DNA from: Marivita sp030148515
Lineage (GTDB): Bacteria > Pseudomonadota > Alphaproteobacteria > Rhodobacterales > Rhodobacteraceae
DNA length: 64,000 nucleotides
Direction of reading: 5' to 3'
Assembly: GCF_048006345.1 (NCBI RefSeq)
Contig: NZ_CP180351.1
Location: 868,001 to 932,000 of the forward strand
The notes beneath the pieces are model-generated. The model was not told where the DNA came from. It did not search any database and saw nothing but the letters and a program-made list of their open reading frames with translations. Shown here piece by piece: positions 61,988 to 64,000 of the stretch (positions are counted from its first letter, which is position 1; every line of letters starts with the position of its first letter). Both the position numbers and the translations under genes were made by a program.

Positions 61988-63259
61988 ATGTCTGACGCGA
62001 ATTCCAACAACAATACCAAGGGTGTGAGCCGCCGTGCGGTTCTGGCGGGGGGCACGGCGCTGACCGCGTCGCTGTTCCTGCCTAAGGACCTTCGGGCGGC
62101 CGATTTTCCCACGGCCGAGGTGAACACAACCGGGCTTGCGGTGACGGACGATACGGTGACCATCGGTATCCTGCACTCGGTCACCGGCACGATGGCGATC
62201 TCGGAAACCGGATCGGTTCAGGCCGAAAAGCTGGCGATCGAACAGATCAACGCGCAGGGCGGTATTCTTGGTCGCAAGATCGAATACATCCAGGAAGACG
62301 GTGCATCGGATTGGCCAACCTTCGCCGAAAAGGCGCGCAAGCTTCTGGTCAACGACAAGGTGGCTTCGGTCATGGGGTGCTGGACCTCGGCCAGCCGCAA
62401 GGCGGTTTTGCCGGTCTTCGAACAGCACAACGGCTTCCTCTACTATCCGACCTTCTATGAAGGTCTCGAACAGAGTCCGAACGTCATCTACACCGGTCAG
62501 GAAGCCACGCAGCAGATCATCGCGGGCCTTGACTGGGTCAACCAGACAAAGGGCGCAAAAAGCTTCTACCTCCTCGGGTCGGACTACATCTGGCCGCGCA
62601 CGTCGAACAAGATTGCGCGCAAGCATATCGAGAACTTCATGGAGGGCTGCGAGGTTGTCGGCGAGGAATACTACCCGCTCGGTCACACGCAGTTCAACTC
62701 GGTCATCAACAAGATCCGTCTGCGCAAGCCGGATGTGATCTATGCAATCGTCGTGGGCGGCTCGAACGTGGCCTTCTACAAACAGCTGATCGCGGCGGGC
62801 ATCGATCCGGCGGCGGAAAAGCCCATCGTACTGACCATTTCCGTGACCGAGGACGAAATCCGCGGGATCGGCGGCGAGAACATCGCCGGGTCTTACGCCT
62901 GCATGAAGTATTTCCAGTCGTTGCAGAACGAAAACAACCTCGCCTTCGTCAAGGCCTTCAAAGAGATGTGGGGCGACGACATCGTTATCGGCGACGTCAC
63001 GCAGGCGGCCTATCTGGGTCCGTGGCTTTGGAAGGCCGCGGTTGAGAAAGCTGGCAGCTTTGACGTCGACAAGGTGCGCGAGGCAAGCCCGGGCATCGAA
63101 CTGACAACGGCCCCGGAAGGCTATGTCAAAGTGCATGAGAACCACCATCTCTGGTCCAAGACCCGCGTAGGACGGGCGCTGGCCGACGGACAATACGAGG
63201 TGGTGTTCGAGACGGCGGAGCTGGTTGAGCCCGATCCTTTCCCGGAAGGTTACCAGTAA
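61988..63259 (+). CDS. urtA: Urea ABC transporter substrate-binding protein
   Basis: Periplasmic urea-binding protein of the HAAT family, 423 residues. The N-terminus carries a twin-arginine-like signal (SRRAVLAGGTALTASLF, R15-R16) with likely cleavage near LRAA. The body (ITIGILHSVTGTMAIS-type start; GCWTSASRKAVLPVFE; YPTFYEGLEQSPNVIY) matches UrtA. GGAGG at 61979-61983 precedes ATG 61988. A strong hairpin follows, then urtB. Urea is then cleaved by urease, not in this window. Confidence 0.94.
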   Translation: MSDANSNNNTKGVSRRAVLAGGTALTASLFLPKDLRAADFPTAEVNTTGLAVTDDTVTIGILHSVTGTMAISETGSVQAEKLAIEQINAQGGILGRKIEYIQEDGASDWPTFAEKARKLLVNDKVASVMGCWTSASRKAVLPVFEQHNGFLYYPTFYEGLEQSPNVIYTGQEATQQIIAGLDWVNQTKGAKSFYLLGSDYIWPRTSNKIARKHIENFMEGCEVVGEEYYPLGHTQFNSVINKIRLRKPDVIYAIVVGGSNVAFYKQLIAAGIDPAAEKPIVLTISVTEDEIRGIGGENIAGSYACMKYFQSLQNENNLAFVKAFKEMWGDDIVIGDVTQAAYLGPWLWKAAVEKAGSFDVDKVREASPGIELTTAPEGYVKVHENHHLWSKTRVGRALADGQYEVVFETAELVEPDPFPEGYQ

Positions 63260-63273
63260 GTCTCGAAACGCAG

Positions 63274-63301
63274 CGCGACCCGGCGGCAGTCCCGGGTCGC
63301 G
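63274..63301 (+). terminator. Strong hairpin between urtA and urtB
   Basis: A 10-bp perfect stem (CGCGACCCGG 63274-63283; CCGGGTCGCG 63292-63301) with an 8-nt loop and no immediate T-run. It probably protects or partly terminates urtA mRNA so that the binding protein is made in excess over the membrane components. Confidence 0.7.
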
Positions 63302-63335
63302 TGACTCATTCCCCCCTTTTAGCGTCGGAGGTCTT

Positions 63336-64000
63336 ATGTTCGCCGATTATTCCATGTCCGAGTTGGGCGCCATTTTCGCCATGCAGGGCTTTGCTGGCCT
63401 GATCCTGTTTTCCGTCTTTGTCCTGATGGCGCTGGGTCTGGCGATCATCTTTGGCCAGATGGGCGTCATCAACATGGCGCATGGCGAATTCATGATCCTC
63501 GGCGCCTACGTGACCTATCTCACGTCCAATTTCTTCGGCGATTACATACCAGCGCTGTTCGGCATGTACTTCTTCGTGGCGATGTTTCTGGCCTTTCTGG
63601 CGTCGGGGGCGCTTGGGCTTTTCGTCGAATGGGCGCTGATCCGACATCTTTATAAACGCCCTCTGGATACGCTTCTGGCGACGTGGGGTCTGAGCCTGAT
63701 CCTCCAGCAGATTTATCGGAGCGTCTTTGGTGCCCGCGAGGTGGGTGTGACGATCCCTGACTGGATGATGGGGTCGCTGCCGCTGACCGATCTTATCGAA
63801 GTGCCGATCAACGGTATTTTCGTCATGGTTCTCGCGGTCAGCATTTCCATCGCCGTCTACGTGATGATGTTCCGCTCGACCTGGGGCAAACAGGTGCGCG
63901 CCATCAACCAGAACCGCGTCATGGCGGGCGCGGTCGGCATCAACACCGAATGGACCGACCGGCTGACCTTCGGTATCGGCTGCGGCGTGGCTGGTGTGGC
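63336..64000 (+). CDS. urtB: Urea ABC transporter permease UrtB (partial, cut by window end)
   Basis: ATG 63336 is preceded by GGAGG at 63327-63331. The translated 221 codons run to the window edge without a stop. The protein is very hydrophobic (FADYSMSELGAIFAM; MGVINMAHGEFMILGAYVTY; LATWGLSLILQQIYRSVFG), with the NMAHGEFMILGAY signature of branched-chain amino-acid/urea permeases of the LivH class. It is the second gene of the urt operon. UrtC, D and E are expected to the right. Confidence 0.92.
   Translation, partial: MFADYSMSELGAIFAMQGFAGLILFSVFVLMALGLAIIFGQMGVINMAHGEFMILGAYVTYLTSNFFGDYIPALFGMYFFVAMFLAFLASGALGLFVEWALIRHLYKRPLDTLLATWGLSLILQQIYRSVFGAREVGVTIPDWMMGSLPLTDLIEVPINGIFVMVLAVSISIAVYVMMFRSTWGKQVRAINQNRVMAGAVGINTEWTDRLTFGIGCGVAGV

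Noticed and set aside
61889..63193. Long antisense open frame over urtA
   Set aside because: No similarity to known domains, and urtA is unambiguous.

Overview
The window looks like a chromosomal segment of a marine Rhodobacterales (Roseobacter-group) alphaproteobacterium. The evidence is a GC-rich genome, the Rhodobacterales-type tail of the nuo operon (nuoH to nuoN with extra genes, then birA, coaX, RNase J and gph), a single-cysteine DksA, DUF2849/DUF934 sulfite-assimilation genes, and a urea urt operon. Both ends are cut: the rest of nuo lies to the left and urtB runs off the right edge. No prophage, IS element, CRISPR array or rRNA was seen.

Layout. 1-8731 is the membrane arm of NADH:quinone oxidoreductase, interrupted by a carboxymuconolactone-decarboxylase-like gene and by an AT-richer secreted-protein gene between nuoJ and nuoK. 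8851-12700 holds birA, coaX, rnj and gph. 12757-20595 holds a DEAD-box helicase, a glycosyltransferase, prfC, an unknown protein, an atypical SDR and an AlkC-type repair protein with an Ig-like tail. 20656-28534 holds an M48 protease, OsmC, DedA, a CoxE-like VWA protein, a DUF2927 lipoprotein, a GNAT, an RNA methyltransferase and a MoxR ATPase. 28667-34024 holds dksA, an FAD monooxygenase, XdhC and a molybdopterin-binding protein, infC and an Ala-rich LEA-like protein. 34116-39610 holds ferredoxin-NADP reductase and the assimilatory sulfur cluster (DUF934, cysH, cysI, DUF2849, uroporphyrinogen methyltransferase) with a divergent Lrp regulator. 39739-47024 holds a P450, tpiA, a 2OG oxygenase, a dehydrogenase with a divergent Lrp regulator, an A-type Fe-S carrier, a DUF3307/SatD pair, TfoX and SufT. 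47178-52554 holds a globin with a soluble chemoreceptor-like protein, a RimB-RimK fusion, tgt, rhodanese and small proteins. 52778-57202 holds lon, HU and two tRNA-Val genes around a LysR gene. 57544-64000 is a two-component system divergent from urtA-urtB.

The strongest candidate for an undescribed system is at the right end. A 1113-residue protein carries an NCS1-type permease domain, an eight-cysteine cluster, two more membrane segments, a histidine kinase core and a receiver. Its gene overlaps a receiver-LuxR regulator gene. The divergent 216-bp region to urtA contains a 22-bp inverted repeat with perfect 10-bp arms, a plausible operator. A nutrient-sensing permease-kinase controlling urea uptake is the simplest reading.

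A second candidate is a globin gene 10 bp upstream of a soluble protein with a PilJ/NarX-like P-box and a chemoreceptor signalling tip, resembling a globin-coupled sensor split into two genes. Other points of interest are infC (AUA start, apparent one-base frameshift near its 3' end), a family of paired TCGA-centred palindromes at gene ends, and a 22-nt repeat dispersed between convergent genes.
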